Shown here in pieces: positions 55,332 through 63,941 of a stretch of DNA of 64,000 bases (within the stretch, counting starts at the first letter, position 1; each line of letters starts with the position of its first letter). The notes below the pieces were generated by a model. It was not told the DNA's origin, made no database searches, and saw only the letters and a list, made by a program, of their open reading frames with translations. The position numbers were made by a program, and so were the translations under genes. The DNA lies in assembly GCA_020425605.1 (NCBI GenBank), contig JAGQRH010000018.1:1-64000 (forward strand). The letters run 5' to 3'. Origin of the DNA: Planctomycetota bacterium (GTDB lineage Bacteria > Planctomycetota > UBA8742 > UBA2392).

Positions 55332-57194
55332 CTACTCTTTGGGGCCGCCGGTGTAGACGGGCTTGTTCGTGCGGACTGTGCCGCGCTTCAGGAACAGAAG
55401 GGCAAACGCCGTGTCGACAGCACCGCCCCAGCCTCCATCATCGCCCTGAAGCGTAATCAACGCCGAGGCACCTTCGAAGTACCAGTCGTGCGTGCCCAGG
55501 TAGCGCACGTCGCTGAGCATGCAGATGCGCTCAAGCCCATACAGGTAGTAGTAGTACCACGCGCGAGCGTGATTGGGGTTTCGGGTGACGCTGAACCAGT
55601 ACTCCATCCAGGTCATACCCCAATCGAGTGCCTGCTGGGTATCTCGCTCCCAGTTCTTGTACTGGGCATTGTTGTCGAACTCTTTGATGCGTGCCTTGTC
55701 TTCCATGTTGGCGGCGATGTCCAACCCCGCAATCAGCGTCGTGATGCCGGCACTGGTCATCGAGCCATACGCGCTGGTCGCGCCCGTGTCAGGCACGTAG
55801 GTCGCCGCGTAGGTGTAGGCCCAGCCACGCGCCTTGACGTTCTTCGTGGACAGCGTGACCTTGTCGTCGCCCTTCTTGCCGTTCTTCTTCTTGCCTGGCT
55901 TGTAGTCAACTACGCGCTTGAACTCGGGGCCATCGGGGGCCTGCAAGGACCGCACAAACTCCACCAGCTTTCTAATGTAGCCGGTGGGAATGACTACACC
56001 GCAGCGCATGGCCGAACCAAGTCCGAGGAGTGCGTATTGCGTAACCGAGAAGTCGTAGCGCGCTGGTGAGTCCTCGTCGCGTGAGTAATTCCACATGACG
56101 TTCGGCTCGTTGCGATTCTGGATTAGCCAGTCCGTCAGCCGCTGCACTTCCGCGAGATCCTGCTGGCTTAGCTTGCGTTCCTGTTTCCCGTCATTTCCGC
56201 CCTTGAGAAACGCTTCGCGCTCAGTCTTGCTGATGTACTTGGCCTCATATGCCATGATGGAAATTGCGACATCGTAGGTCGTGTTCAACTCGGACTCCTG
56301 CATCAGGCGGAAGCTCTCCACCATTCGAACGTCCGCAGGATCTTCGCCGCACATCAGCAGCGCCAGCAGCGCCAACGCCGTTCCGCCACGGACATTCGTG
56401 CCGTAAGGCCAGGTACCCTCCTTGTTGCGCAGGGCCCACAGGCGTTCAACGCCATTGAAAATGGCAATGTCGACCTTCTTCTTCACGTAGTCGGTATCAG
56501 TCGAATCTACCGTGCGGGTGAGTTTCCACTCCGCATCCCAAGCATAGTTCTTTGCCGCGGGCGGATCATCGACGGTTGCACCGCTCTCCATCTTTGAGCC
56601 GCGCATACTGATTCTGATGCCCTGAAGACACCCAATTGCAGGGTCAAAGTAGGAATCCGTTGTCAGCTCAAACTTCGTCCATCGCGGCAGGACTGTGTCT
56701 GCCTGCGCACTCTTGAGCTTGTGCGTACCGACAACGTGCGCGCACTCCTGCTTTTCATAGGTCGTAAGCTCAGTAAAGGTGTAGCTCGAAATGGCATTGA
56801 GCGCCTGAGTGCCGGAAACACGATCGAAGTTCCACTCGTGCTCCCACTCGTCGCCTTCGCGCGCCGTGGCAGCCGGCACGAACGCGGCCATCTGAAACAG
56901 CAGTTCCTCGAACTCCCATGGCGTGGTCAGCGCGGGCATCTGGCCGTCGGTGCCGATCTCATAGCCTAGAAGATGTATGTAGCGCAGATTCGGCTTTGGG
57001 TCGCCGTCATCGCCCATCGCGGTCTGCGAACTGACGCCGTAGTGAAGGTAGAGGCTATCCTCGACCGTCCAGGCGAGTTCTGCCTTGCCGCGAGCCAATG
57101 CCGTGGCCGGGTATGCATCCGCAAGCACCAGAGGCAGAGCCGCAAGCACCAAAGCGCCCAGGCGCAGTGTTGTGGTTGGCAGTCTTCGCACCAT
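55332..57194 (-). CDS. Exported squalene-cyclase-repeat protein 2 (paralogue)
   Basis: The 620-aa protein has a signal peptide (LRLGALVLAALPLVLADA), an N-terminal beta part, and repeats with RNKEGTWPYGTNVRGGTALALLALL and ITLQGDDGGWGGAVDTAFALLF. The central NPNHARAWYYYYLYGLERI parallels NPNHGRTWYLYYMYGLERV in protein 1, so the two are tandem duplicates that have diverged. It lies 6 bp after the coiled-coil gene, in the block led by the beta-barrel gene. Catalytic DxDD is absent. A scaffold role is inference. Confidence 0.78.
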   Translation of the reverse strand: MVRRLPTTTLRLGALVLAALPLVLADAYPATALARGKAELAWTVEDSLYLHYGVSSQTAMGDDGDPKPNLRYIHLLGYEIGTDGQMPALTTPWEFEELLFQMAAFVPAATAREGDEWEHEWNFDRVSGTQALNAISSYTFTELTTYEKQECAHVVGTHKLKSAQADTVLPRWTKFELTTDSYFDPAIGCLQGIRISMRGSKMESGATVDDPPAAKNYAWDAEWKLTRTVDSTDTDYVKKKVDIAIFNGVERLWALRNKEGTWPYGTNVRGGTALALLALLMCGEDPADVRMVESFRLMQESELNTTYDVAISIMAYEAKYISKTEREAFLKGGNDGKQERKLSQQDLAEVQRLTDWLIQNRNEPNVMWNYSRDEDSPARYDFSVTQYALLGLGSAMRCGVVIPTGYIRKLVEFVRSLQAPDGPEFKRVVDYKPGKKKNGKKGDDKVTLSTKNVKARGWAYTYAATYVPDTGATSAYGSMTSAGITTLIAGLDIAANMEDKARIKEFDNNAQYKNWERDTQQALDWGMTWMEYWFSVTRNPNHARAWYYYYLYGLERICMLSDVRYLGTHDWYFEGASALITLQGDDGGWGGAVDTAFALLFLKRGTVRTNKPVYTGGPKE

Positions 57195-57200
57195 AAGTTG

Positions 57201-57956
57201 CTACTTCAGGTCGTCACGACGCGACTTAACAATCGTCCGCAACTCCCCCACTTGTATGCCCTGCTCTTCCAGATGCTTCTTCAGGTCCTTGGCAGATTGG
57301 ACCAGCGCGGGACCACCCTTGGCAGCCTTCAGCTGGTTCTCAGCATCCAGGATCTTCTGTACCTGGTCGAGCTCAGTCTTCACGCGCTTTGCTTCAGCCA
57401 CCGCCCACGTGTCGAAGTCATCCAGCTGCGCACGCACCTGTTTTGCCGCCGCAGCCTTTTCCAGCGGGTCCACAATTGCAGCAACCTTGGTCGTCTCTGG
57501 CACATCCGGCAACGTACCGATGGCATCGTCCCAGTCGTCGACCGCGGTCTTTGCTTCGGCAACCCGGGCATCAAGGTTGCCGCTCCCGTTTATTTGCGAT
57601 ACCGCATACTTGGCTGCAGCAGCCCGCAGCTCGCCGTGCTTGTCGGCCAACGACCGCTGGGCATCCAGACGTTTCTTGTTGGCTTTGTCCGCATCGTTCG
57701 ATAGGGCCTTGGCGTCCTTCTTCAGGTCGGCCAGTTCCGCGCCGGTGGCCTTGGCCTGGGCCTTGCGATTGTCTTCGACCTTCTGGTTCGCGTCGCGCTC
57801 GGCCTTCAGGGCATCGCGCAGTCCGTCTTCCAGCTTGGTGATGTCCTTCTTGATTGCCTTGTATTCGGGCTCAGCCAAAACAACGCCTGACGCGGCCAGC
57901 GCGAGCAGGCTGATGAGCAACAAACTGCCCAACCTATGAAGGCTTCTTGAGGCCAT
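57201..57956 (-). CDS. Exported coiled-coil protein
   Basis: The 251-aa protein has a signal peptide (LGSLLLISLLALAASGVVLA) and then an Ala/Lys/Asp/Glu-rich helical body with long heptads (for example EDGLRDALKAERDANQKVE). No family was recognised. Its ATG (57956) lies inside the end of the NtrC-type gene, overlapping by 23 bp, and it stops 6 bp before the squalene-repeat gene 2. It is probably a periplasmic spacer or adaptor for its neighbours. Confidence 0.72.
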   Translation of the reverse strand: MASRSLHRLGSLLLISLLALAASGVVLAEPEYKAIKKDITKLEDGLRDALKAERDANQKVEDNRKAQAKATGAELADLKKDAKALSNDADKANKKRLDAQRSLADKHGELRAAAAKYAVSQINGSGNLDARVAEAKTAVDDWDDAIGTLPDVPETTKVAAIVDPLEKAAAAKQVRAQLDDFDTWAVAEAKRVKTELDQVQKILDAENQLKAAKGGPALVQSAKDLKKHLEEQGIQVGELRTIVKSRRDDLK

Positions 57957-59277
57957 ACTTCTTCATCTTGTATTGCAAAGCCGTCCGGCCCACACCCAGT
58001 ATGCGCGCGGCGCGGGATACATTCCACGCTGTTTCCTCGAGCGCGTTGAGCAGGGTGTTGCGTTCAATGCGTTCGAGATCACCTACCAGTCCTTGCGGCG
58101 CATCTTCGCCCGGCGGCAGGCGCGTAGCTTCCAGCATTTCAGCCGGTAGGTCCTCGACACGCATGGCCTCGCCTGTTGAGAGTGCGATGCATCGGCGAAT
58201 CACGTTTTCCAACTCCCGCACGTTGCCGGGCCAGTGGTAGGCCTGCAGCCGCGCCATGACGTCTTCAGGAACGGCCAGCTTGCTGCCTTCTTTCTTGAGG
58301 AAGTGCTCGACCAGCTTGCCGATATCGCCAGCCCGCTCGCGCAGCGGCGGCATCGTGACTGTCACGACATTCACGCGGTAGAAAAGGTCTTCCCGGAAGC
58401 CGCCTTCTTTCACCATCTCGCGAAGGTTGCGGTTGGTTGCGCACACGAGACGCACATCCGTGCGCAATTGCGCCGACCCGCCGACACGCTCAAATGTCTT
58501 GTCCTGAAGCACTCGCAGCAACTTCACTTGTGTGGTCTGAGGGATCTCGCCAAGTTCATCCAGGAACAGGCTGCCGCCGTCGGCAGTCTCGAAGCGGCCC
58601 TTGCGCTGGGAATCCGCGCCCGTGAATGCCCCCTTCTCGTGTCCGAACAATTCGCTTTCCAGAACTCCCGGTGCGAGCGCGCCTGCATGCACGGCCACGA
58701 AATTCTGCTCGCTGCGCGGCGAAAGCTCGTGTACGGCGCGGGCTACGAGTTCCTTCCCGGTTCCGCTCTCACCCAGAATCAGCACGGGCACCGTACTCCG
58801 TGCGGCGCGCTTCACAATGTCGGCGATTTCAAGCAATTGCGGGGATGAGCCGATCAGGCCCGGCAGAGCTTCTTCGCCGGAGGCTTTGGGTGGTGCGCCA
58901 CCACTGCGGCCCTCCTCAAGCGCACGTTCGACCTTGAATTCGAACTCCGCCAGCTCGAACGGCTTTTCCATGAAGTCAGCCGCGCCCAGCGACATGGCCT
59001 CCACTGCGTCCTTCACGCTGCCATGCGCGGTGATCATGATAAACGGCGGCGGCTCGCCCTTTTCGCTCAGCGCACGCAGCAGCCCCAGGCCATCCAGCTT
59101 GGGCATCTTCAGGTCGCTGACGATTGCGTCGTACGCAGTCGCGCTGGCAAGCTCCAGTGCCTTCTGCCCGTTCTCGGCCTGGGTCACTGCCATGCCCTTG
59201 GCAGTCAAGGCCATCGCCAGCATGTCCCGCATGCTTGCCTTGTCGTCCACTACGAGTACGTTTGGCTTGTCCGCCAC
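57934..59277 (-). CDS. NtrC-family sigma-54-dependent response regulator
   Basis: This 447-aa protein starts with GTG 59277, a 1-bp overlap with the kinase stop. The receiver has VVDDKASMRD and the phospho-Asp in VSDLKMP. The AAA+ domain has GESGTGKE (Walker A), the GAFTGAD loop that contacts sigma-54 and SLFLDELGE (Walker B). The C-terminal Fis helix-turn-helix is WNVSRAARILGVGRTALQYK. Such regulators oligomerise at upstream sites and open sigma-54 promoters. A candidate promoter and palindromes lie upstream of its own operon. Confidence 0.96.
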   Translation of the reverse strand: MADKPNVLVVDDKASMRDMLAMALTAKGMAVTQAENGQKALELASATAYDAIVSDLKMPKLDGLGLLRALSEKGEPPPFIMITAHGSVKDAVEAMSLGAADFMEKPFELAEFEFKVERALEEGRSGGAPPKASGEEALPGLIGSSPQLLEIADIVKRAARSTVPVLILGESGTGKELVARAVHELSPRSEQNFVAVHAGALAPGVLESELFGHEKGAFTGADSQRKGRFETADGGSLFLDELGEIPQTTQVKLLRVLQDKTFERVGGSAQLRTDVRLVCATNRNLREMVKEGGFREDLFYRVNVVTVTMPPLRERAGDIGKLVEHFLKKEGSKLAVPEDVMARLQAYHWPGNVRELENVIRRCIALSTGEAMRVEDLPAEMLEATRLPPGEDAPQGLVGDLERIERNTLLNALEETAWNVSRAARILGVGRTALQYKMKKYGLKKPS

Positions 59278-60587
59278 TAATCTGCCTCTTTCACAAATGT
59301 CGCGCGAAACATGGTACCTGCTGAATCGCTGCGGACCATTTCCAAGTCGCCGCCAAGATCGCGGAGCAACCGCCGTGCGATCGGCAATCCCAGCCCTGTA
59401 CCGTCTGCCTTACCTGTCACGAACGGCTCAAACAATTTGCTGCGCACGTCTGCCCCAATTCCGGGACCGGTGTCCTGAATCTCGATCGTCATCAGGCGCC
59501 CATTTCCCAAAACCCTGAAACTCAGCCGGCCGCCTTCCTCCCGCATTGCCTCGGCCGCGTTCACGGCCACGTTGGAAAGAGCTTCCCGCAACGCGGTCGA
59601 ATCAACCTCAAGCTCAATCCCCGGCAGCTCCGGCGTCTCGACTTCTACGTTTTCGCCACCGGCCGAGCGCGCTGACTCAACGACGGGACGCAGAACCGCC
59701 TCAAGCGACAGCCTCTCCACGGACCCATGCGCGCCGCGGCTGAACTGAAGGAAGTCTCGCACAATACGGTCGAGCGCGCCAATCTCGCTGACCAACTTGT
59801 CCGCGATCTGCTTCTGCATCGGGTCATTGAGGCCTCGGGCCAGCAGCTCAACGTATCCGCGCAGCGCCGCCAGCGGGTTCTTGATCTGGTGGGCCATGCC
59901 GGCACTGAATTGGGCCTGCTCGGCCAGCCGGGTCTGGCGGGCCAGGTCGCTGTGCAATCCGCGCCACGCGCGCGAAAGCGCCAGCGCGGATCCGGCTGTT
60001 ACAACGAACACGCTCAGAACCGTCAGGGCCATTGTCCAGGCGACAGCATTCAGGTTGTCTGTGTAGTCCGCTTCAAGCTCAACAGCGACGGCGTAGTCGC
60101 TAACCACGCCATCGGAGTCGCGCACGGGCGCGAAGCCATTGCGGTATAGCCTGCCCTGCTCGTCTTCATAGGTGATGGTCGCGATAGGGCCCGATATAAA
60201 GCTCTTTTCAAGCTCGTTGGCGTCACCGGCGAAACTGTAGTCGCGACTGCCCGGCTCGTGGCCTTCAGTGTCCACCACCAGCGTACCGTCGCGACGCAGA
60301 ATGGCCGCGCGGCGTACACCGCTGTTTTCCTGCAGCGCCTTGAGGCGCCCGCGATACAGCACGGCCAGGTCGTCGTTCGATCGCTGAACCAGATCCAATG
60401 CCCCCGGGCTGATCCCTATGGCCGACGTCGCCGCGTAGCTTTTGAGTCTGCGCTCAAGCTGCTCTTCGTATCCCGTACTGATGAACTGGTAGGCAACGAG
60501 CGCGCCTACTAGCAGCGCGCCCGCCATGATCATCGTGAATGCCCAGCCAAACAGAAAGCCGGAGCCTTTGCCGGGCTTGGTCGCCAT
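59277..60587 (-). CDS. Sensor histidine kinase, partner of the NtrC-type regulator
   Basis: The 436-aa protein has membrane helices at ~13-35 and ~183-205 enclosing a periplasmic domain of ~145 residues. The kinase core has the H-box FSAGMAHQIKNPLAALRGY with the phosphorylated His, the N-box REALSNVAVNAAEAMR, and the G boxes IQDTGPGIG and GTGLGLPIARRLL. It has no obvious HAMP domain. Its ATG overlaps the beta-barrel stop by 1 bp (TAATG). The periplasmic signal is unknown; with the barrel gene upstream, an envelope cue is likely. Confidence 0.95.
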   Translation of the reverse strand: MATKPGKGSGFLFGWAFTMIMAGALLVGALVAYQFISTGYEEQLERRLKSYAATSAIGISPGALDLVQRSNDDLAVLYRGRLKALQENSGVRRAAILRRDGTLVVDTEGHEPGSRDYSFAGDANELEKSFISGPIATITYEDEQGRLYRNGFAPVRDSDGVVSDYAVAVELEADYTDNLNAVAWTMALTVLSVFVVTAGSALALSRAWRGLHSDLARQTRLAEQAQFSAGMAHQIKNPLAALRGYVELLARGLNDPMQKQIADKLVSEIGALDRIVRDFLQFSRGAHGSVERLSLEAVLRPVVESARSAGGENVEVETPELPGIELEVDSTALREALSNVAVNAAEAMREEGGRLSFRVLGNGRLMTIEIQDTGPGIGADVRSKLFEPFVTGKADGTGLGLPIARRLLRDLGGDLEMVRSDSAGTMFRATFVKEAD

Positions 60588-61798
60588 TACCAGGCAATCT
60601 CCAGAAAGATCGACGCGTCGTGGGCTGCGTAGCCTGCGTTGTCAATGTCGCTGGTGCGACGCGTGTAGGTGTAGCGCGCCCCTACGGCCATGAACTCCCA
60701 GAAGTTCCAGGCGACTTCCACCCACACCTGCAGATAGCGTTCGTGCACTGTGCGCTGGCCATCCGCTCCGACGTTGTCGACGTCGATCAAGTCATCGTAT
60801 TCCCGGGTCCAGAAGTGCCCACCAAGCGTCAGGCGCACGTCACCGACGAGGTTCAGGTCAGCGGCCCCCTTGATGCCGTACTGCCAGTATCGATCGTGGC
60901 CCGCGGCGGAGTCATCCTGCCGCACGCTGTACACTCGGCCCTGAGCCTCGATGAACGGCAGGTTCAGCTTGAAGTCCGCGCCGTAGTTGAACTTCAGCAA
61001 CTGCAGCTTGTCCTCGGTGCTGAGCGGCGTTCCGTCGTCCTGTACGTCAACCTGGTCGCGGAACCACTCGTAGTCGAAGGCCACATATGGGTGCAACTCG
61101 AGGAAATCGAAGATCTTGAAGTAGATGCTGAAGTCAGCGCCGATGGTCCATGAGTCGAGGCTGGGCACATCGCGCTCTTCGGTAAAGTCGGTGGTTTGCC
61201 CCGTAAATCCAAGCTCGAAGATCACGAAGCTGACCTGGTAGCCGACATAGGCCCGGGCGATGGCACCGCTGGCACGCAAGTCGTCCTGGCGGGTCAGGGG
61301 CCCGGTGATCTCATAGGCATGCAGCTGGTGATACAGCACGTCTGCGCTTACCCCGACGCCGAAGCCGCCGTTGTACGGAAGCTTGAAGAACGCGCCGAGC
61401 TTCAGGTCCCACATGTCCGCATCGGCCTCACCGAAGTAGAGCCGGCCGGCGATGTGCCCTCGCGCGCCCAGGCTGACGACGCCCAGATTGGCGCCGACGT
61501 AGGCGTACGCCATGGCATCGCCATAGAGGCCAGTGTCGTCGTCCTTGTCTTCCAGGAAGATATTGCTGTCCCAGCCGAAAGACGCACGGGCTCGCAGGCC
61601 AAGCCCGGTGCGGTCGCGCCCGAGAGTCAGCGGCAGGTACTCGCCATCCTGCACGCCGCCGACGTCAAAGTCCTGCCACGGATCGACTTCATCTTCGTCG
61701 CCGCCAGGTTGCGTTGAACTTGGAGATGTGTTGCCGCCGTCCTGTGCGAACAGAGGCGAGCCCATCAGTATTGCCAGCAAGACGAGCCATTTGCCCAT
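60587..61798 (-). CDS. Outer-membrane beta-barrel protein
   Basis: The 403-aa protein has a signal peptide (KWLVLLAILMGSPLFA) and an acidic linker (~25-50, DEDEVDPWQDF). Amphipathic strands with aromatic girdles follow, for example GYQVSFVIFELGFTGQ and LHPYVAFDYEWFRDQ. It ends in an aromatic residue (IFLEIAW), as barrel proteins do. ATG 61798 has GGAG upstream. It is the first gene of the kinase-regulator block. Two candidate promoters lie upstream, one sigma-70-like and one sigma-54-like. Confidence 0.82.
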   Translation of the reverse strand: MGKWLVLLAILMGSPLFAQDGGNTSPSSTQPGGDEDEVDPWQDFDVGGVQDGEYLPLTLGRDRTGLGLRARASFGWDSNIFLEDKDDDTGLYGDAMAYAYVGANLGVVSLGARGHIAGRLYFGEADADMWDLKLGAFFKLPYNGGFGVGVSADVLYHQLHAYEITGPLTRQDDLRASGAIARAYVGYQVSFVIFELGFTGQTTDFTEERDVPSLDSWTIGADFSIYFKIFDFLELHPYVAFDYEWFRDQVDVQDDGTPLSTEDKLQLLKFNYGADFKLNLPFIEAQGRVYSVRQDDSAAGHDRYWQYGIKGAADLNLVGDVRLTLGGHFWTREYDDLIDVDNVGADGQRTVHERYLQVWVEVAWNFWEFMAVGARYTYTRRTSDIDNAGYAAHDASIFLEIAW

Positions 61799-61860
61799 CG
61801 GTACTTCTCCAGCGGGGGTGCAGGGGTTGCGCGGCCGCTTTCCGAATCGACCACGGCAAC

Positions 61861-61889
61861 AGGTTACGGGTGTGTCAGTGAAGTGACAA
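61861..61889 (-). promoter_or_regulatory. Sigma-70-like promoter of the beta-barrel operon
   Basis: On the minus strand TTGTCA (61889-61884) and TAACCT (61866-61861) are 17 bp apart. The -35 is good (five of six) and the -10 weak. TGTCA-GTGAAG-TGACA (61873-61877 and 61884-61888) overlaps the -35, a possible operator. Confidence 0.35.
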
Positions 61890-61919
61890 GCTTCGCCCGC
61901 AAAGCCCTGGAATGAGTGC

Positions 61920-61954
61920 GGCAGCCGGTCGGTGGGGCCATACCGCCGGCTGCC
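61920..61954. promoter_or_regulatory. Long hairpin in the leader of the beta-barrel operon
   Basis: GGCAGCCGG (61920-61928) pairs with CCGGCTGCC (61946-61954), and inside it CGGT (61930-61933) pairs with ACCG (61942-61945), leaving one bulged T and the loop GGGGCCAT. It lacks a T-tract, so it is not a simple terminator. If transcription begins at the sigma-54-like site it lies in the leader. Confidence 0.5.
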
Positions 61955-61999
61955 TTACTCATTTGCCTGAGAACCCAATTCCCAGACGTGATTGCATAA

Positions 62000-62016
62000 A
62001 GCACCCGGCGTGCCAA
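62000..62016 (-). promoter_or_regulatory. Sigma-54-like promoter of the beta-barrel/two-component operon
   Basis: The minus strand reads TTGGCACGCCGGGTGCT. It matches the sigma-54 consensus TGGCACG-N4-TTGC with one change (GTGC). The spacing GG-N10-GC is kept. Transcription would begin near 61990, about 190 bases before the barrel gene. The third gene of the same operon is an NtrC-type activator, which is the class that needs such promoters. Confidence 0.6.
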
Positions 62017-62134
62017 TTGGTTCGCGGCACGTGCCGACGCCCGCAACTCCGCCACGGTGGCCGCTTCACGAGCAATTGCGATCTATGGCCCGATTTAGAC
62101 AAAAGTGGAAAGCGCCGGGTCTCAGTCGATTTCA

Positions 62135-62185
62135 CTGGCAGAACTGCCAGATTTCCGGCAGTCCCCTGCCATGCTAGACTGCCGG
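62135..62185. promoter_or_regulatory. Paired palindromes, candidate activator-binding sites
   Basis: CTGGCAG-AA-CTGCCAG (62135-62150) is followed by CCGGCAGT (62155-62162) and its complement ACTGCCGG (62178-62185). They lie ~120-185 bp upstream of the sigma-54-like promoter on the minus strand, the usual place for enhancer sites. They overlap the 20-mer shared with 7684-7703. They are also ~30-80 bp upstream of the helicase start. Confidence 0.5.
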
Positions 62186-62216
62186 GTTCTGGCCCGTTGG
62201 GCCTTGGAGGCAATTT

Positions 62217-63941
62217 GTGAACGCGCGTGGCCCCGCAATTGTGCAGGCAGACCTCACGATCCTGCTGGAGGTCGATCACCCCGACTACGGGCCCGCGCGC
62301 GATTCCATGGCCGTGTTCAGCGAACTGGTCAAAAGCCCCGAGCACATCCATACCTACCGCATCACCCCGCTGAGCCTTTGGAATGCAGCAGCCTCTGGCG
62401 TCACGGCCGCCCAGGTACTCGACGCGCTTGAGAAGTACTCGCGCTATGACGTGCCTGAGCTGGTGCGCACCGAAGTCGTTGAATACATCAGCCGCTACGG
62501 CCGGCTTGTGCTGGACCTGCACGATGGTCGTTACGTGCTTCGCAGCGACGACAACGTGCTGCTACAGATGCTCAGCAAGCAAAAGGGCGTTGCGCAGTAC
62601 TTCGAAGGCTTCCTAGACGACAACACTGCATTCATCGGCCAGTCCGCACGGGGCTATCTGAAACAGGCGTTGGTGAAGGTTGGCTTCCCGGTTGAGGATC
62701 TCGCCGGCTATACACCTGGAACGCCGCTGGATGTGCACCTGCTGGAACAAACCGAGCATGGCAAGCCATTCGGCCTGCGGCGCTATCAGAAGGAAGCGTC
62801 CGAAGTGTTCTATGCCGGCGGCGGCGTCCGCGGCGGCAGTGGTGTTGTCGTTCTGCCTTGCGGTGCAGGCAAGACCATCGTCGCGCTCGGCGCGATGGCG
62901 CAGGTGAAAGCGCATACGCTGATCCTGACCGCGAATGTTGTGGCCGTGCGGCAGTGGATCCGCGAGGCGCTGGACAAGACCAACCTGAAGGAAGACCAGA
63001 TCGCCGAATACACGGGCGACAGCAAGAACATCGCGCCGGTAACCGTCGCGACCTACCAGATCGTGACCTACCGCAAGCGCAAGACCGAGGAGTTCCCCCA
63101 CTTCGAGATCTTCAACAAGGCGGACTGGGGCCTCATCATTTACGACGAAGTACACCTGTTGCCGGCGCCGGTCTTCCGGGCCACCGCCGCCATCCAGTCG
63201 CGCCGCCGACTGGGACTTACGGCAACGCTGGTGCGCGAAGACGGGCTGGAAGAAGACGTGTTCAGCCTGGTCGGCCCAAAACGCTACGACGTTCCGTGGC
63301 GTGAACTCGAGAAACAGGGCTGGATCGCAACCGCCGATTGCACCGAAGTACGCGTTGATCTGCCAAGCCCGCAGCGCATGCCGTATGCCCTGGCCGGACA
63401 GCGCGACCAATACAGGATCGCGGCCGAGAATCCCGGCAAGATGGATGTGCTTGCCGCGCTTCTTGAGCTGCACAAGGACGATCGCGTACTCGTGATCGCG
63501 CAATACCTTGACCAGCTGCACGAGCTTGCAGGCCGCTTTAAGTTGCCTTTGATCGAAGGCAAGACGCCAAGCAAGAAGCGCGACGAGTTGTACGAACAGT
63601 TCCGTAGCGGCGAGATCAGCACGCTGGTGGTCAGCAAAGTCGGCAACTTCGCCGTTGATCTACCCGACGCAAGCGTGATGGTGCAGCTCAGCGGAACATT
63701 CGGCAGCCGACAGGAAGAGGCCCAACGTCTGGGTCGCATTCTGCGCCCCAAGGATGACGGCACGCTGGCCCACTTCTACACCATCGTGACACGCGAAACG
63801 CGCGATCAGGAATTCGGCGCAAACCGCCAGCTGTTTCTGGTCGAGCAAGGCTATCGATACCGCATTATTGACGCTGCCGAAGTACTGGCCGGCGAGTTCA
63901 AGCCGGTCGAGCCCGAGCCAACGGAAGAGGTGGTAAAGTGA
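62217..63941 (+). CDS. XPB/Ssl2-type superfamily 2 DNA helicase
   Basis: The 574-aa protein starts at GTG 62217, six bases after GGAGG. Residues ~1-180 form an XPB N-terminal-like region. The motor has LPCGAGKTIVAL (motif I), IIYDEVHLLPAP (DEVH, II), GLTATLVREDGLEED (III plus the RED motif of XPB) and QEEAQRLGRILRPKDDG (VI). Bacterial XPB proteins unwind DNA, probably in repair. It overlaps the next gene by GTGA. Regulation through the upstream palindromes is possible. Confidence 0.93.
   Translation: MNARGPAIVQADLTILLEVDHPDYGPARDSMAVFSELVKSPEHIHTYRITPLSLWNAAASGVTAAQVLDALEKYSRYDVPELVRTEVVEYISRYGRLVLDLHDGRYVLRSDDNVLLQMLSKQKGVAQYFEGFLDDNTAFIGQSARGYLKQALVKVGFPVEDLAGYTPGTPLDVHLLEQTEHGKPFGLRRYQKEASEVFYAGGGVRGGSGVVVLPCGAGKTIVALGAMAQVKAHTLILTANVVAVRQWIREALDKTNLKEDQIAEYTGDSKNIAPVTVATYQIVTYRKRKTEEFPHFEIFNKADWGLIIYDEVHLLPAPVFRATAAIQSRRRLGLTATLVREDGLEEDVFSLVGPKRYDVPWRELEKQGWIATADCTEVRVDLPSPQRMPYALAGQRDQYRIAAENPGKMDVLAALLELHKDDRVLVIAQYLDQLHELAGRFKLPLIEGKTPSKKRDELYEQFRSGEISTLVVSKVGNFAVDLPDASVMVQLSGTFGSRQEEAQRLGRILRPKDDGTLAHFYTIVTRETRDQEFGANRQLFLVEQGYRYRIIDAAEVLAGEFKPVEPEPTEEVVK

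Larger units (their letters stand above)
61799..62216. other. 418-bp noncoding region between barrel operon and XPB gene
   Basis: The only gap over 300 bp in the window. It holds, from left to right, a sigma-70-like promoter (minus), a long hairpin (61920-61954), a sigma-54-like promoter (minus), two palindromes (62135-62185) and a small hairpin GGCCC-GTT-GGGCC (62191-62203). The last of these lies just before the GGAGG (62206-62210) of the helicase gene. No convincing reading frame was seen. It is the divergent control region for both operons. Confidence 0.7.

Noticed and set aside
61920-61954. Transcription terminator
   Set aside because: The stem is strong, but neither strand has a T-tract after it and no gene ends next to it.
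61912-62220. 102-codon plus-strand frame in the large intergenic region
   Set aside because: It has no ribosome site or domain, is Cys/His/Arg/Pro-rich, and covers the sigma-54-like site and palindromes.
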